DNA from: Pseudoalteromonas piratica
GTDB lineage: Bacteria; Pseudomonadota; Gammaproteobacteria; Enterobacterales; Alteromonadaceae
Direction of reading: 5' to 3'
NCBI RefSeq assembly: GCF_000788395.1
Contig: NZ_CP009888.1
Coordinates: 248,001 to 312,000, forward strand
DNA: 64,000 bases
How positions within the stretch are numbered: position 1 is the first letter of the stretch; each line of letters begins with the position of its first letter. This document shows positions 37,976-47,569 of the stretch, in pieces. A model generated the notes under the pieces. That model did no database searches. It was not told where the DNA came from and saw only the letters and a program-made list of their open reading frames with translations. The position numbers were made by a program, and so were the translations under genes.

Positions 37976-39780
37976 TGCGCTTTATAACTTTTGGCTGTGT
38001 GTTGCTACTCAACACTCTTTTTGCCTTTTTAGGCCAACCAGCAAATGCCAATACCACCTTTAACGATCTTATAAAAACCAATGAACCACAGTTTTTAAAG
38101 GTCGATGAAGCATTTAAAATTGATTTTGACCAACAAGGGTCAACCTTGTTTATTGGCTGGGATATTGCCGATGGCTATTATTTGTATAAAGAAAAGCTGG
38201 AGTTCGTCGCCAAAGGCGCTGATTTAACATTGCCTAAATTGCCAAGAGGTACAGATCACGAAGATGAGTACTTTGGCAAAACGCAAGTATATTTTAATGA
38301 ACTTACTACCGTTTCTAAGCTAGATAATGTTGTTGATGGCGCTTATGTAAAAGTGCGCTACCAAGGCTGTGCTGAAGCGGGGCTATGCTACCAACCTGTC
38401 ATCGTAGAAATTCCGTTAACGGCTTTTCAAAGTAATTCAAGTAATAAAACGAGTGACGACAGCGTTTCGGAAAAAGCTGTGACAACTGCAAGTGAGCCAG
38501 ACGATGAGTTATCACTTACTGACAAATTAAATCAGCAAAGCTTGCTTACTAATTTAGCCATCTTTTTTGTACTGGGTTTAACACTCGCCTTTACACCATG
38601 TGTATTCCCAATGTTCCCTATTCTTTCAAGTTTAATTGCAGGACAACAAGGGTTATCAACTAAACGCGCGTTTACCTTATCTTTTGTGTATGTCCAAGGT
38701 ATGGCAATCACCTATGCGTTACTTGGTTTGGTTGTCGCATCACTCGGCGGACAAGTTCAAGGCTATATTCAACACCCTGCCGTACTTATCAGTTTTAGTA
38801 TTTTATTTGTTGTTTTAGCCCTCTCTATGTTTGGCCTGTATGAATTTAAACTACCAGAAAGCTGGATGACACGTTTAACCCAACTATCTAATAACCAAAA
38901 ATCAGGCAACTACTTTGGTGTATTTATGATGGGGGTATTATCAGGGCTTATCGCCTCGCCATGCACAACAGCGCCATTATCTGCCGCATTATTATATGTT
39001 GCACAAAGTGGCGACTATTTTATTGGGGGAGTTACATTATATGTATTGAGCCTAGGTATGGGTTTACCACTGTTATTATTAGGCACTTCGGGTGGTAAGT
39101 TATTACCAAAAGCAGGCGCTTGGATGGAGCAAGTAAAAACCTTATTCGGCTTTATTATGTTAATGGTACCGCTAATTTTACTAGAGCGTATCGTACCTTG
39201 GCATATTATAGTGGCGATTGGTTCAGTGCTATTACTTGTAACAGGCGCTTATCTTTATTATTGGCATACACTAACAAACAACAATAAAGGTAAAACAGCG
39301 TTATGGTTGGTTTCTTTTATCATGGTGTTTAGTGCACTCACATCAATTAGCAACCAAATTTGGCCAAGAACAAACAGCACAGCTAACACAACTGCCAGTT
39401 TGGATGTGCATGGCCAATTTATTCATGTCGCAAATGTTGATGAACTAGAAGTTGAAGTAGCCAAAGCCAGTGAGCAAGGAAAGTTAGTCATGTTTGATTT
39501 ATACGCTGATTGGTGCGTTGCTTGTAAAGAGTTTGAAAAATACACCTTTCCGGATGAAAATGTGCAAACAGCGTTTAAAGACTATGTGTTGATTCAAGCT
39601 GATTTAACCGAGTCAAACGATACCACTATCGCCTTTATGGAACGCTTTGAAGTATTCGGTCTGCCGACCATCTTATTCTTTGACCGCCAAGGTAAGGAAT
39701 TACCGGATGAGCGCGTAACCGGCTTCCAGAGCGCTGATGAGTTTTCAGCCCACTTAACAAACCTTTCTAATAAATTCTAA
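37975..39780 (+). CDS. dsbD: Thiol:disulfide interchange protein DsbD
   Basis: A 601-residue protein. The signal peptide ends near residue 26 (PANANTT). The periplasmic N-terminal domain has its redox pair in GCAEAGLC (C132, C138). The eight-helix membrane core carries cysteines in FTPCVFPMFP and ASPCTTAP. The C-terminal thioredoxin domain has DWCVACKEF. All six catalytic cysteines are present. It passes electrons from cytoplasmic thioredoxin to periplasmic DsbC and cytochrome c maturation factors. Confidence 0.95.
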   Translation: MRFITFGCVLLLNTLFAFLGQPANANTTFNDLIKTNEPQFLKVDEAFKIDFDQQGSTLFIGWDIADGYYLYKEKLEFVAKGADLTLPKLPRGTDHEDEYFGKTQVYFNELTTVSKLDNVVDGAYVKVRYQGCAEAGLCYQPVIVEIPLTAFQSNSSNKTSDDSVSEKAVTTASEPDDELSLTDKLNQQSLLTNLAIFFVLGLTLAFTPCVFPMFPILSSLIAGQQGLSTKRAFTLSFVYVQGMAITYALLGLVVASLGGQVQGYIQHPAVLISFSILFVVLALSMFGLYEFKLPESWMTRLTQLSNNQKSGNYFGVFMMGVLSGLIASPCTTAPLSAALLYVAQSGDYFIGGVTLYVLSLGMGLPLLLLGTSGGKLLPKAGAWMEQVKTLFGFIMLMVPLILLERIVPWHIIVAIGSVLLLVTGAYLYYWHTLTNNNKGKTALWLVSFIMVFSALTSISNQIWPRTNSTANTTASLDVHGQFIHVANVDELEVEVAKASEQGKLVMFDLYADWCVACKEFEKYTFPDENVQTAFKDYVLIQADLTESNDTTIAFMERFEVFGLPTILFFDRQGKELPDERVTGFQSADEFSAHLTNLSNKF

Positions 39781-39786
39781 CTACCT

Positions 39787-39821
39787 TGGTCTAATCAGCG
39801 CCTGCTGATTAGACCAGTATT
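39787..39821 (+). terminator. Hairpin terminator after dsbD
   Basis: A perfect 13-bp stem TGGTCTAATCAGC / GCTGATTAGACCA with a 4-nt loop, followed by GTATTTT, 6 bp beyond the dsbD stop. Confidence 0.75.
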
Positions 39822-39962
39822 TTGCTGCTATATTCTGCGAACTCTCTATAATAAGACGCCATCGTGAGAAAAACTTGCTATTTACCACAACTAACCTTAA
39901 GTTAAACGTGGATTTTATAAAAAATAGCAAACCTCAATGACTTAATAGGAAGTTCACGAAAG

Positions 39963-40403
39963 ATGACTGCACGTTTACGAGTTTTAGTACTAAATGGCCC
40001 AAATTTAAATATGTTGGGCAAACGCGAGCCTGAAGTATATGGTGCGCAGACGCTAGCTGAAATCATCAATGATTTAACTCAATATGCAGATTCTCACAAC
40101 GTGACACTGACGCACTGCCAAAGTAATAGCGAAGCTGAATTAATAACAACTATCCATTCAGCTTATGAACAGGTTGACTTTATTATTATCAATCCTGCCG
40201 CATTTACCCATACCAGTTTGGCACTGCGCGATGCACTGCTGAGTGTATCAATTCCTTTTATCGAGGTTCATCTCTCAAATATTTATCAAAGGGAAGCATT
40301 TCGCCATCACTCCTATTTTAGTGATGTTGCAAAAGGCGTTCTCTGCGGATTTGGTGCGAACGGCTACAAAATGGCATTAGACGCTATCTTGGCCGATTGC
40401 TAA
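39963..40403 (+). CDS. aroQ: Type II 3-dehydroquinate dehydratase
   Basis: A 146-residue enzyme of the shikimate pathway. [18 protein letters not shown] contains the catalytic Arg and Tyr, followed by [19 protein letters not shown] and the histidine region [17 protein letters not shown]. It commonly precedes accBC in gammaproteobacteria, as here. Confidence 0.96.
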   Translation: MTARLRVLVLNGPNLNMLGKREPEVYGAQTLAEIINDLTQYADSHNVTLTHCQSNSEAELITTIHSAYEQVDFIIINPAAFTHTSLALRDALLSVSIPFIEVHLSNIYQREAFRHHSYFSDVAKGVLCGFGANGYKMALDAILADC

Positions 40404-40444
40404 ACACACATTTACATAAATTATTAAAAAGGCGGGTCGTTAGA

Positions 40445-40903
40445 ATGGATATTCGCAAAATCAAAAAGCTTATTGAACTTGTTGAAGAATCAGGTATTGC
40501 TGAGTTAGAAATCACAGAAGGTGAAGAGTCAGTACGTATTAATCGTCACAGTTCTGCTCCAGTTCATTATGCGGCTGCTCCTGCTGCAGCGCCAATTGCG
40601 GCTGCACCTGTTGCTGCACCAACTGCTGCGCCAGTAGCTTCTGAAGAAGCTGCACCTGCAGTTGTAGCTGGCCACCAAGTAAAATCACCAATGGTGGGTA
40701 CTTTCTACCGCGCTTCTTCACCAGAAGCACCTTCTTACGTTGAAGTTGGCGACACTGTAAATGTTGGTGACACGCTATGTATCGTAGAAGCGATGAAAAT
40801 GATGAACCAAATCGAAGCGGATAAGGCTGGTGTTGTTAAAGCAATCTTGGTAGATAACGAAGATGCTGTTGAGTTCGACCAACCACTATTTGTAATCGAA
40901 TAA
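40445..40903 (+). CDS. accB: Biotin carboxyl carrier protein of acetyl-CoA carboxylase
   Basis: A 152-residue protein starting at ATG 40445 (an upstream in-frame start would overlap aroQ). The N-terminal [18 protein letters not shown] is typical. An Ala/Pro-rich hinge (about 40-75) leads to the biotinyl domain with EAMKMMNQI, whose lysine is biotinylated. It supplies carboxybiotin for malonyl-CoA synthesis and is followed 21 bp later by accC. Confidence 0.97.
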   Translation: MDIRKIKKLIELVEESGIAELEITEGEESVRINRHSSAPVHYAAAPAAAPIAAAPVAAPTAAPVASEEAAPAVVAGHQVKSPMVGTFYRASSPEAPSYVEVGDTVNVGDTLCIVEAMKMMNQIEADKAGVVKAILVDNEDAVEFDQPLFVIE

Positions 40904-40924
40904 TACACGCAGAAGGCAACACTT

Positions 40925-42265
40925 ATGTTAGATAAAGTTGTAATTGCAAACCGAGGCGAAATCGCCCTGCGTGTGCTACGTGCATGTAAAGAACTCGGCA
41001 TTAAAACTGTCGCAGTTCACTCTACTGCAGACAAAGACTTAAAGCACGTTTTACTTGCTGACGAAACCATTTGTATTGGTAAGCCTGCGGCATCTGAAAG
41101 CTACTTAGACACTACACGTATCATTGCTGCAGCAGAAGTAACTGATGCAGTAGCTATTCACCCAGGTTACGGTTTCCTTTCTGAAAATGCTGATTTTGCA
41201 GACCAAGTTGAGCAAAGTGGTTTTATTTTCATTGGTCCAAAAGGCGATACTATTCGCATGATGGGTGACAAGGTTTCTGCAATCGATGCAATGCGTAAAG
41301 CGGGCGTTCCTTGTGTACCGGGTTCTGATGGCCCACTTACAGACGACGGTGAGCGCAACAAGCAAATCGCCAAACGTATTGGCTACCCAGTAATCATCAA
41401 AGCTGCTGGTGGTGGTGGTGGTCGTGGTATGCGCGTAGTACGTAACGAAGAAGAGCTTCTAGATTCAATTGCATTAACGCAAACAGAAGCAAAGCAATTC
41501 TTCAATAATGGTGTGGTTTACATGGAAAAATTCCTAGAAAACCCACGTCATATTGAAATTCAAGTACTTGCCGATGGCCAAGGTAATGCGATTCACCTAG
41601 GTGAGCGTGACTGTTCAATGCAACGTCGCCACCAAAAAGTAGTTGAAGAAGCACCGGCACCAGGTATTACGGCAGAAATGCGTAAAAACATTGGTGAACG
41701 CTGTACTCGTGCATGTATTGAAATTGGTTATCGTGGTGCGGGGACATTTGAGTTCTTATACGAAAATGGTGAGTTCTACTTTATTGAAATGAATACGCGT
41801 ATTCAGGTAGAGCACCCAGTAACTGAAATGGTAACTGGCGTAGACCTAATTAAAGAGCAATTAAAAATTGCTGCCGGCCAGCCTCTTTCAATTACACAAG
41901 ATGATATTGTAATTCGTGGTCACGCGATTGAATGTCGTATTAATGCGGAAGATCCTGAAACCTTTATTCCATCACCAGGTAAAATCACACGATTCCACCC
42001 TGCTGGCGGTTTAGGCATTCGTTGGGATAGCCACATTTATGCTGACTACTCAGTACCACCTCATTACGATTCAATGATCGGCAAGCTTATCACTTATGGT
42101 GAAAACCGTGATGTTGCGATTGCCCGTGCTAAAAACGCACTTAATGAACTAGTGATTGACGGTATTAAAACCAATACCCCACTTCACAAGAAAATCCTTG
42201 CTGATGAAAACTTCCATAATGGTGGCACTAATATCCACTATTTAGAGAAAAAGTTAGGGTTATAA
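40925..42265 (+). CDS. accC: Biotin carboxylase subunit of acetyl-CoA carboxylase
   Basis: A 446-residue ATP-grasp enzyme. It opens [20 protein letters not shown], has the ATP lid [13 protein letters not shown], the catalytic stretch [18 protein letters not shown] and [15 protein letters not shown]. It carboxylates the biotin on AccB. Length is normal. It ends at a terminator, beyond which the accessory region begins. Confidence 0.98.
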   Translation: MLDKVVIANRGEIALRVLRACKELGIKTVAVHSTADKDLKHVLLADETICIGKPAASESYLDTTRIIAAAEVTDAVAIHPGYGFLSENADFADQVEQSGFIFIGPKGDTIRMMGDKVSAIDAMRKAGVPCVPGSDGPLTDDGERNKQIAKRIGYPVIIKAAGGGGGRGMRVVRNEEELLDSIALTQTEAKQFFNNGVVYMEKFLENPRHIEIQVLADGQGNAIHLGERDCSMQRRHQKVVEEAPAPGITAEMRKNIGERCTRACIEIGYRGAGTFEFLYENGEFYFIEMNTRIQVEHPVTEMVTGVDLIKEQLKIAAGQPLSITQDDIVIRGHAIECRINAEDPETFIPSPGKITRFHPAGGLGIRWDSHIYADYSVPPHYDSMIGKLITYGENRDVAIARAKNALNELVIDGIKTNTPLHKKILADENFHNGGTNIHYLEKKLGL

Positions 42266-42277
42266 ATACCAATAAAA

Positions 42278-42300
42278 AGCCAGCAGATGCTGGCTTTTTT
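42278..42300 (+). terminator. Rho-independent terminator after accC
   Basis: AGCCAGCA / TGCTGGCT stem with a 2-nt loop and a run of T, 12 bp after the accC stop. Confidence 0.85.
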
Positions 42301-42454
42301 GTCTGTTCTTCCTACTCACAGCACAAGCGAACATTAAATAATCAATTGATTAATAAAATACATTTTTTACCGAATTGATTAGTGACAAGACTGACAAAAC
42401 TTTTTATACTTCATCCCGCTTAGTTATCAGACCTGATAAATAACGCATCTAAAT

Positions 42455-42521
42455 GGCCCTATAGCTCAGTTGGTTAGAGCACCCGACTCATAATCGGTAG
42501 GTCCCCTGTTCTTATGTGGGG
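42455..42521 (+). pseudogene. Decayed tRNA-Ile(CAT) copy
   Basis: The first 51 nt (42455-42505) are identical to the exons of the intron-containing tRNA at 42624, covering acceptor 5' strand, D-arm, anticodon arm with CATAATCGG, and variable region. Beyond GGTCCC the T-arm is altered (CCTGTTCTTATGTGGGG instead of the proper CTGGTTCAAGTCCAGG) and the 3' acceptor strand and CCA are lost. It cannot form a cloverleaf. It keeps the uninterrupted anticodon-loop junction. Confidence 0.8.
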
Positions 42522-42623
42522 ATTAGTTTAGGGTTGTACTTGGAATTACCAAGTGCTAGCATTTGACAAATAGCCTGTATGTTTGGCTAGTAAAAAGTAT
42601 TCATACAATTTAAAAGAAAAAAT

Positions 42624-42938
42624 GGCCCTATAGCTCAGTTGGTTAGAGCACCCGACTCATAAATTTTGTGACCTATAGTAGTAATACTATTTGGAAAAAT
42701 CGGATGAATTGCTGGAAAGCTTCGTTTATTTATAAACATGCCAATCAGCAGCCAAGCCTGATAAGCGTATCAGGAAGGTTCAGAGACTAGGTGGAGTAAC
42801 ACGTTCTTGTTACGTAATACACCATTAGCGTCCGACACCCTATCGTTATCGAGGGTGATGATATAGTCCAGGCCCAAGTGAAAACTTGGGGTAACCAGAA
42901 TCGGTAGGTCCCTGGTTCAAGTCCAGGTGGGGCCACCA
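42624..42938 (+). tRNA. tRNA-Ile2 (anticodon CAT) split by a group I intron
   Basis: Exon 1 (42624-42660, 37 nt) and exon 2 (42899-42938, 40 nt) join to a 77-nt tRNA with CCA encoded. The acceptor stem is GGCCCTA/TGGGGCC with one wobble pair; the D-arm is GCTCAGTTGGTTAGAGC, the anticodon stem CCGAC/TCGG-type around CTCATAA, and the T-arm CCTGG TTCAAGT CCAGG. Overall identity elements resemble E. coli ileX, the AUA-decoding tRNA whose CAU anticodon is modified to lysidine by TilS. The 238-nt insertion follows the last anticodon base, so the tRNA needs splicing to function. Confidence 0.9.
42661..42898 (+). ncRNA. Group I self-splicing intron in the tRNA-Ile(CAT) anticodon loop
   Basis: The 238-nt insertion carries the four conserved core elements in order: P (AATTGCTGGAAAG, 42707-42719), Q (AATCAGCAGCCAAG, 42743-42756), R (GTTCAGAGACTA, 42778-42789) and S (GATATAGTCC, 42860-42869). 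GACTA in R pairs with TAGTC in S (P7). Hairpins include P2 ATAGTA-GTAA-TACTAT (GNRA loop), P6 CCTGATA/TATCAGG, P8 CACCCT/AGGGTG and P9 CCCAAGT-GAAA-ACTTGGG (GNRA loop). GTG at 42668-42670 can pair as internal guide with exon CAT through a terminal T-G wobble. The insertion ends in G. No ORF lies inside. The same insertion site is used by the Azoarcus tRNA-Ile intron. Confidence 0.92.
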
Positions 42939-43091
42939 TTTTTTCATTCAATTATTAACTTCCCCTCATTCCCCAAATCTAAGTAATCTCTAGTATAAAG
43001 AACCTAACTTGATAACTTTGATTTTCTTAACTATAACCTAAATAAGGTTGTACTTTATTTTTCGGTTGTCTTTGGAAGGTCTCATTATTAA

Positions 43092-44483
43092 ATGAAAAAT
43101 TTCGTAAGGATTAAGGGGAAATTGCTTTCTGATGGAATGGCATTGATGAATGTACATACCTCAGAGTATTACGAACCATTTGAGGCTTATGTAAGGATGT
43201 TGCTGGATAAGGAAGGTGCAACAACCACAACAAAGCAATATGCTGAGCATGTTAGTAGATTTCTCGACTTCCTCTATGAATACCAAACTGTAGCTATTGA
43301 AAACCAGATAGATATTGTTGCAAGTCGCTTGTTTGCAAATTATGAAAAGTTTTTAATAAAGGGAAAACACAATGATGATGAGCTGTTAAAGCAAGTCGCC
43401 AAAAACCTAAATAAGACAAAGAACACAAGCCATGTAAGTATTTCGCAAGGAATTGAATCTGCACTCAACTACTTTCTGGAAATGCAGTTATTTAATAATG
43501 TTCAAGAAGAACACTTTGATTTTCTGACATACACCTCTGAAATTACCACAAAGCAAAAAGCTAAAATAAAGAAAAACTCTTGGCTCTCTGCAACCACTAA
43601 ATTACTGTCCGCGTCTAAACCTAAAATTAAAAGGAAGCTCTTCCCTAAAGCAAGCAAGAGAGCGAATAAAAATGGTTTAAACAATAATAAAGAAAAGGCA
43701 TACAGGGGAGCGATCCCTGCCAATAGCAGCATTGACTTTTTTACTCATCATTTAAGTGAACAGCGTTTTAATAAGTTTTCTGTAGTTAGAGATCTGCTTA
43801 TGTACTCTTTTTTAGCAACCTCAGGAGTGAGACAGTCTGAGTGCTTACAAATTACCGTTGACGATATTGATTTTGATAAAAGAGAAATAAGAATCGTCAA
43901 TCCATTTACTCGCACTCAAATAGGACTCACTGAAAAAGAAGAAGAGTGCCTTTCTTGGAAAGGAAGAGTGACTGAAAAAACGTTCTTAATCCAGCCTTTC
44001 GCACATATATTCTGGGGTTTATTAGAGACGTATTTAAGCACTCATTACAAAACGAATGTTAATCATAGATATCTCTTTCAAAAATTAAATGGCAGACCAT
44101 TTTTCGCTGCCGACAGGTCTGAACGATCCAAAACCTTTAAAAAATATTTAAGAGCAGTAGACCAAAGTTTAGGCAAACACAACTTACATGGTTTTAGGCA
44201 CTTATATGGTTTTTATGTCTATAACTATCTTCCAATAGTTAATAGTAAAGGTGAAGCTACAGGTGAACAAGGAATGCCGCTAGGTTTTGTTAAAATATTA
44301 ATGGGTCATGCACAAATATCTTCAACAGAAGTCTATGCCAGAGAAGATATTGATTTAATAGAGTTTGTTATAGCTTCATCGAATTCATATATTAGAAAAA
44401 AAGGGATAACTCCTAAGCAACTTTTATCTCAATACTATACAAAGCAAATGAAAATGCTGGAAAGTAAACTAGAGGAGCTTTAA
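43092..44483 (+). CDS. gmtY: Tyrosine recombinase, probable gamma-mobile-trio recombinase GmtY
   Basis: A 463-residue site-specific recombinase. An N-terminal SAM-like/core-binding region (YEPFEAYVRMLLDKEGATTTTKQYAEHVSRFLDFLY in pieces) precedes the catalytic domain: Arg in SGVRQSECLQI, His-x-x-Arg in LHGFRHLYGF, Gly-His in LMGHAQISS and the nucleophile Tyr in TEVYARE. It shares bases with the next gene (TAATG). Size, order and coupling to a ~1030-residue second recombinase and a ~215-residue third protein match the gamma-mobile-trio (GmtY-GmtZ-GmtX) as I recall it. The alternative is a Tn554-type tnpA. Confidence 0.75.
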   Translation: MKNFVRIKGKLLSDGMALMNVHTSEYYEPFEAYVRMLLDKEGATTTTKQYAEHVSRFLDFLYEYQTVAIENQIDIVASRLFANYEKFLIKGKHNDDELLKQVAKNLNKTKNTSHVSISQGIESALNYFLEMQLFNNVQEEHFDFLTYTSEITTKQKAKIKKNSWLSATTKLLSASKPKIKRKLFPKASKRANKNGLNNNKEKAYRGAIPANSSIDFFTHHLSEQRFNKFSVVRDLLMYSFLATSGVRQSECLQITVDDIDFDKREIRIVNPFTRTQIGLTEKEEECLSWKGRVTEKTFLIQPFAHIFWGLLETYLSTHYKTNVNHRYLFQKLNGRPFFAADRSERSKTFKKYLRAVDQSLGKHNLHGFRHLYGFYVYNYLPIVNSKGEATGEQGMPLGFVKILMGHAQISSTEVYAREDIDLIEFVIASSNSYIRKKGITPKQLLSQYYTKQMKMLESKLEEL

Positions 44484-47400
44484 TGGAGTTCCCGATTTAT
44501 AACACTACTGAAAACTTAGAGTTTATTTGCCATGATAATGAGGTTGGTGACAGAGCAATCAAGGGATTAAATCTAGCAATGGAGTGCATAAAGAAAGATT
44601 TAAACGCAAATAATCTTACGCAACATGATATTGAAAATGAAAGTGCAAGAACAACTCTTCCTCGCTTATCATTGTTTAAGTTTTTTGGTGATATTAAAGC
44701 CGTACAAACTGACAAAAAATGGGTAGAAGGTATATTTGAGTTATCAAAGTCCAATTATAAACAAGTACGTGTTGAAGTTGTAAAATTCTTACCTCAAGAA
44801 GCCAAGCATAAAACTATAACACAAAACCATGCAAAAGCGTTAAAGCGAGATCTTCAGCTATTTATACATTGTTGCTGGGTTTCAAAATTAGTGCTTATTC
44901 CCGTTTCATTTAGTCCACTTCCAACTCTACGCAATAGCCAAGGACAGCAGTATGAATGGGCTTTTGATGCTTACCCTGAATTGTTAAGGTATATTCGCTC
45001 GCCATTTTGTTCAGAATTAAAAAGTCAAAATATTACGAAATATATCAGTGAAAAATCCCTTACAAACTTAAACTGGTATGCACATAGATATATGAGAGCC
45101 TGCGCAGCATGGGTAGTTGAAGATATAACACCAGAACTTCTCAAGCTCATGAACAACTCTCCCAAACAAAAAACTCCAAGAACTATTGACTGGTACATAG
45201 CTCTTATAGATATGTTCCCAGACAAAGTTCGGTATACCATTGCAGATGTTTATAATAAGGCGTCTGGTGGGGCTTTTGGTAAATCTGGCTACAAAAGGGC
45301 ACCTGATTTATCGATTGAATCTTTTCCTCCGCTTGTCATCGAGTCTAACCCTAATATTGAAAACTGGGTAACAATTAGTAATGACTTTGTTAGGCAACTT
45401 TATGACAACGGAACTAAATCGTATTACTCGTACTCTCTCGCTATTGGTAAAGTTTTAAAAAAGCTCATTGCGCAAGAGTCACCAGTACCATTAATTCGTG
45501 ATATTAATAGAGAAGCCCACATAAGCTTGATTAAAGAAGCTCTTAAAAATGATGTAGGAAAAGAACACTATCGAGAGCAGTTCAGTAAAGTGAGTGTTTT
45601 TTTCGACTATGTATCACTCATAGAAAAAGGTTTTTCAAATCCCATTTCAAGAAAATTAGATCTGCCAATCGTTGGCAGAGCAAAAGGAACCAACAAAGAA
45701 GTCATTGACGAGGCCGTTTTCGCTGCCTTTTTATCTTATTTGTATGGTATTGCTGAATGGCTTTGGTTTATGAGTGAAAATTATGACAACAAAGCCAGCT
45801 TTTTAATACAAGGAAATAACAACTTGCAAAGTATTGAGCCTGCTTCAACAGGCTTTCAACCCCTGGTTTATATTGAAGATCAATATCATGCAATACTTAG
45901 GATTCCTAGGCAGTTTGTCTCACCCCTTTTTGGACATAACTCAAAAAATAGTCAATTAACCCAAGCATCTCTTATGCCTCACTTTATTCATCTAGCTATA
46001 GTTATGGCTGAAACAGGAATACGTCATATGCACCTCAGGTGGCTAGACAAAAACCTATACGATGAAAAAGTTGAAAGATTAAATTTTCAAGAAAGATCAT
46101 ACGTACCCAGCAAACTATATGTGAATACAGATAAATCCCATGGAGCATGGGTGGCCGACGTATCCGAGTCTGTTATAGGGATACTCGATAGGCAATTAAA
46201 ATGGCGAAAGAAATACCTTATAGGGAAAGACAGTCCAATACCATATGACCACTTTGAAAACTCAGAGTTTGAATACATTACACCACTATTTGCGACAGCA
46301 ATTAGTTCTCGCACCACTTCTGACGATTTTTCTGTAGTCACTGACGACACTTTAAGGAAACACTTTAGAAACTTCTTAATCGGTTTTTCATGGTGTTATA
46401 AGCAAGTAGGATATACGTCACCACTAGACATTAACGACTGCAACAATCTTGAAGAGTGTATGAAAAAATGGAAAACTGCTTCTACAAATTACACGCCTCA
46501 CAGTATGCGCTCTCAGGTAGTGACAGATAATATTACAATGCTCCCTCCAAGTGTGATTCAAAGAATAACAGGTCATTCAAATGACGCCCACGTGCTTTAC
46601 TATGCCAAACTAAAGGAAAGTTGGGTAGATGACCAACAAAAGGCACAAGACGAAGAATTTAAAGACTTTATAAGCCCTATGTTTATTGATGTGAAAAGTT
46701 CTCACTCTGTACTAACCAGTGCAATGAAAACTGATCCTTTAGGTGCATTAAAAGACTTCGGTGGAATTTCATTTGGCACTGGCATAAAAAGTGGATTGAA
46801 TAAAGTTATGGATGACATTAGAGAAAATAAAGATATTCATGAAATCATAGCGTTTAACTCAACACATATGTGCCCCTTTACTAATAAATGCCCTTCTGAC
46901 ATTGAAAATACGGAACTGAAGGAATTTAAACATTGCGGTAGTTGTCCATATGCTTTGAAAACAGTAGATCATCTGCCAGCTATTGCGGCAAAAATAAGGG
47001 CATACGCTGATAAATCTGCCGAACTAGAGGAAATAATCAGTTCAGCTAAAAAGTCCAACTCTGATCTATCCATATATCGAGGAGAGATTGCTCTTAAAAA
47101 GTTTTATGCAAATGAAATTTCTGCTTGGACAGTTACTGCCACATGTCTTGAACAGATGGCCCATAGCTTGGAGCACAAAGACAAGTGGCTAGTTGCTAAA
47201 CCAGAATTTTTAAACGAAAAACTCCAATCGATGAAATCTTCCAACGAGTTGACAAATACCTTAGTTCGAATTGAAGAAGCACTTAATAGTGAAGAGTTTT
47301 TAACTCCTCAATTAAAAGCAAAAGTTTCACTGCTCCGCAATAAAATACTTGTTCAATCTGGGCAATTTCAAAAACTAATATCTGATATCCCTGCTGGAAA

Positions 47401-47569
47401 AAACTTAATATCCGAATTTAAAGGTATCATTAAAGGAATATGTGACATTACGGGGATCAGTGTTAATCAATTGCCAAAAGCTTTAGACGAACAAAAAGCT
47501 GTAATTCCAGACACCTTAAAACACACTGTAAACCTCCCTAGCAGCATTAAAGAGAAATATAATGGCTAA
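44483..47569 (+). CDS. gmtZ: Large tyrosine-recombinase-like protein, probable GmtZ
   Basis: A 1028-residue protein. A long N-terminal region of unknown fold precedes a degenerate tyrosine-recombinase domain: ETGIRHMHLRWLD (Arg box), HSMRSQVV (His-x-x-Arg) and RITGHSNDAHVLYYAKL (Gly-His and Tyr). A later cysteine cluster (CPFTNKCPS ... CGSCPYA) suggests a zinc-binding site, and the last 200 residues are helical. It begins on the stop of gmtY and overlaps the next gene by 8 bp, so the proteins are made together. It likely forms the recombination complex with GmtY. Confidence 0.72.
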   Translation: MEFPIYNTTENLEFICHDNEVGDRAIKGLNLAMECIKKDLNANNLTQHDIENESARTTLPRLSLFKFFGDIKAVQTDKKWVEGIFELSKSNYKQVRVEVVKFLPQEAKHKTITQNHAKALKRDLQLFIHCCWVSKLVLIPVSFSPLPTLRNSQGQQYEWAFDAYPELLRYIRSPFCSELKSQNITKYISEKSLTNLNWYAHRYMRACAAWVVEDITPELLKLMNNSPKQKTPRTIDWYIALIDMFPDKVRYTIADVYNKASGGAFGKSGYKRAPDLSIESFPPLVIESNPNIENWVTISNDFVRQLYDNGTKSYYSYSLAIGKVLKKLIAQESPVPLIRDINREAHISLIKEALKNDVGKEHYREQFSKVSVFFDYVSLIEKGFSNPISRKLDLPIVGRAKGTNKEVIDEAVFAAFLSYLYGIAEWLWFMSENYDNKASFLIQGNNNLQSIEPASTGFQPLVYIEDQYHAILRIPRQFVSPLFGHNSKNSQLTQASLMPHFIHLAIVMAETGIRHMHLRWLDKNLYDEKVERLNFQERSYVPSKLYVNTDKSHGAWVADVSESVIGILDRQLKWRKKYLIGKDSPIPYDHFENSEFEYITPLFATAISSRTTSDDFSVVTDDTLRKHFRNFLIGFSWCYKQVGYTSPLDINDCNNLEECMKKWKTASTNYTPHSMRSQVVTDNITMLPPSVIQRITGHSNDAHVLYYAKLKESWVDDQQKAQDEEFKDFISPMFIDVKSSHSVLTSAMKTDPLGALKDFGGISFGTGIKSGLNKVMDDIRENKDIHEIIAFNSTHMCPFTNKCPSDIENTELKEFKHCGSCPYALKTVDHLPAIAAKIRAYADKSAELEEIISSAKKSNSDLSIYRGEIALKKFYANEISAWTVTATCLEQMAHSLEHKDKWLVAKPEFLNEKLQSMKSSNELTNTLVRIEEALNSEEFLTPQLKAKVSLLRNKILVQSGQFQKLISDIPAGKNLISEFKGIIKGICDITGISVNQLPKALDEQKAVIPDTLKHTVNLPSSIKEKYNG

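Noticed and set aside
42506..42623. Possible second intron or hairpin RNA after the decayed tRNA copy
   Set aside because: It lacks the P, Q, R and S core words seen in the real intron; only one small hairpin (CTTGG/CCAAG) is visible.
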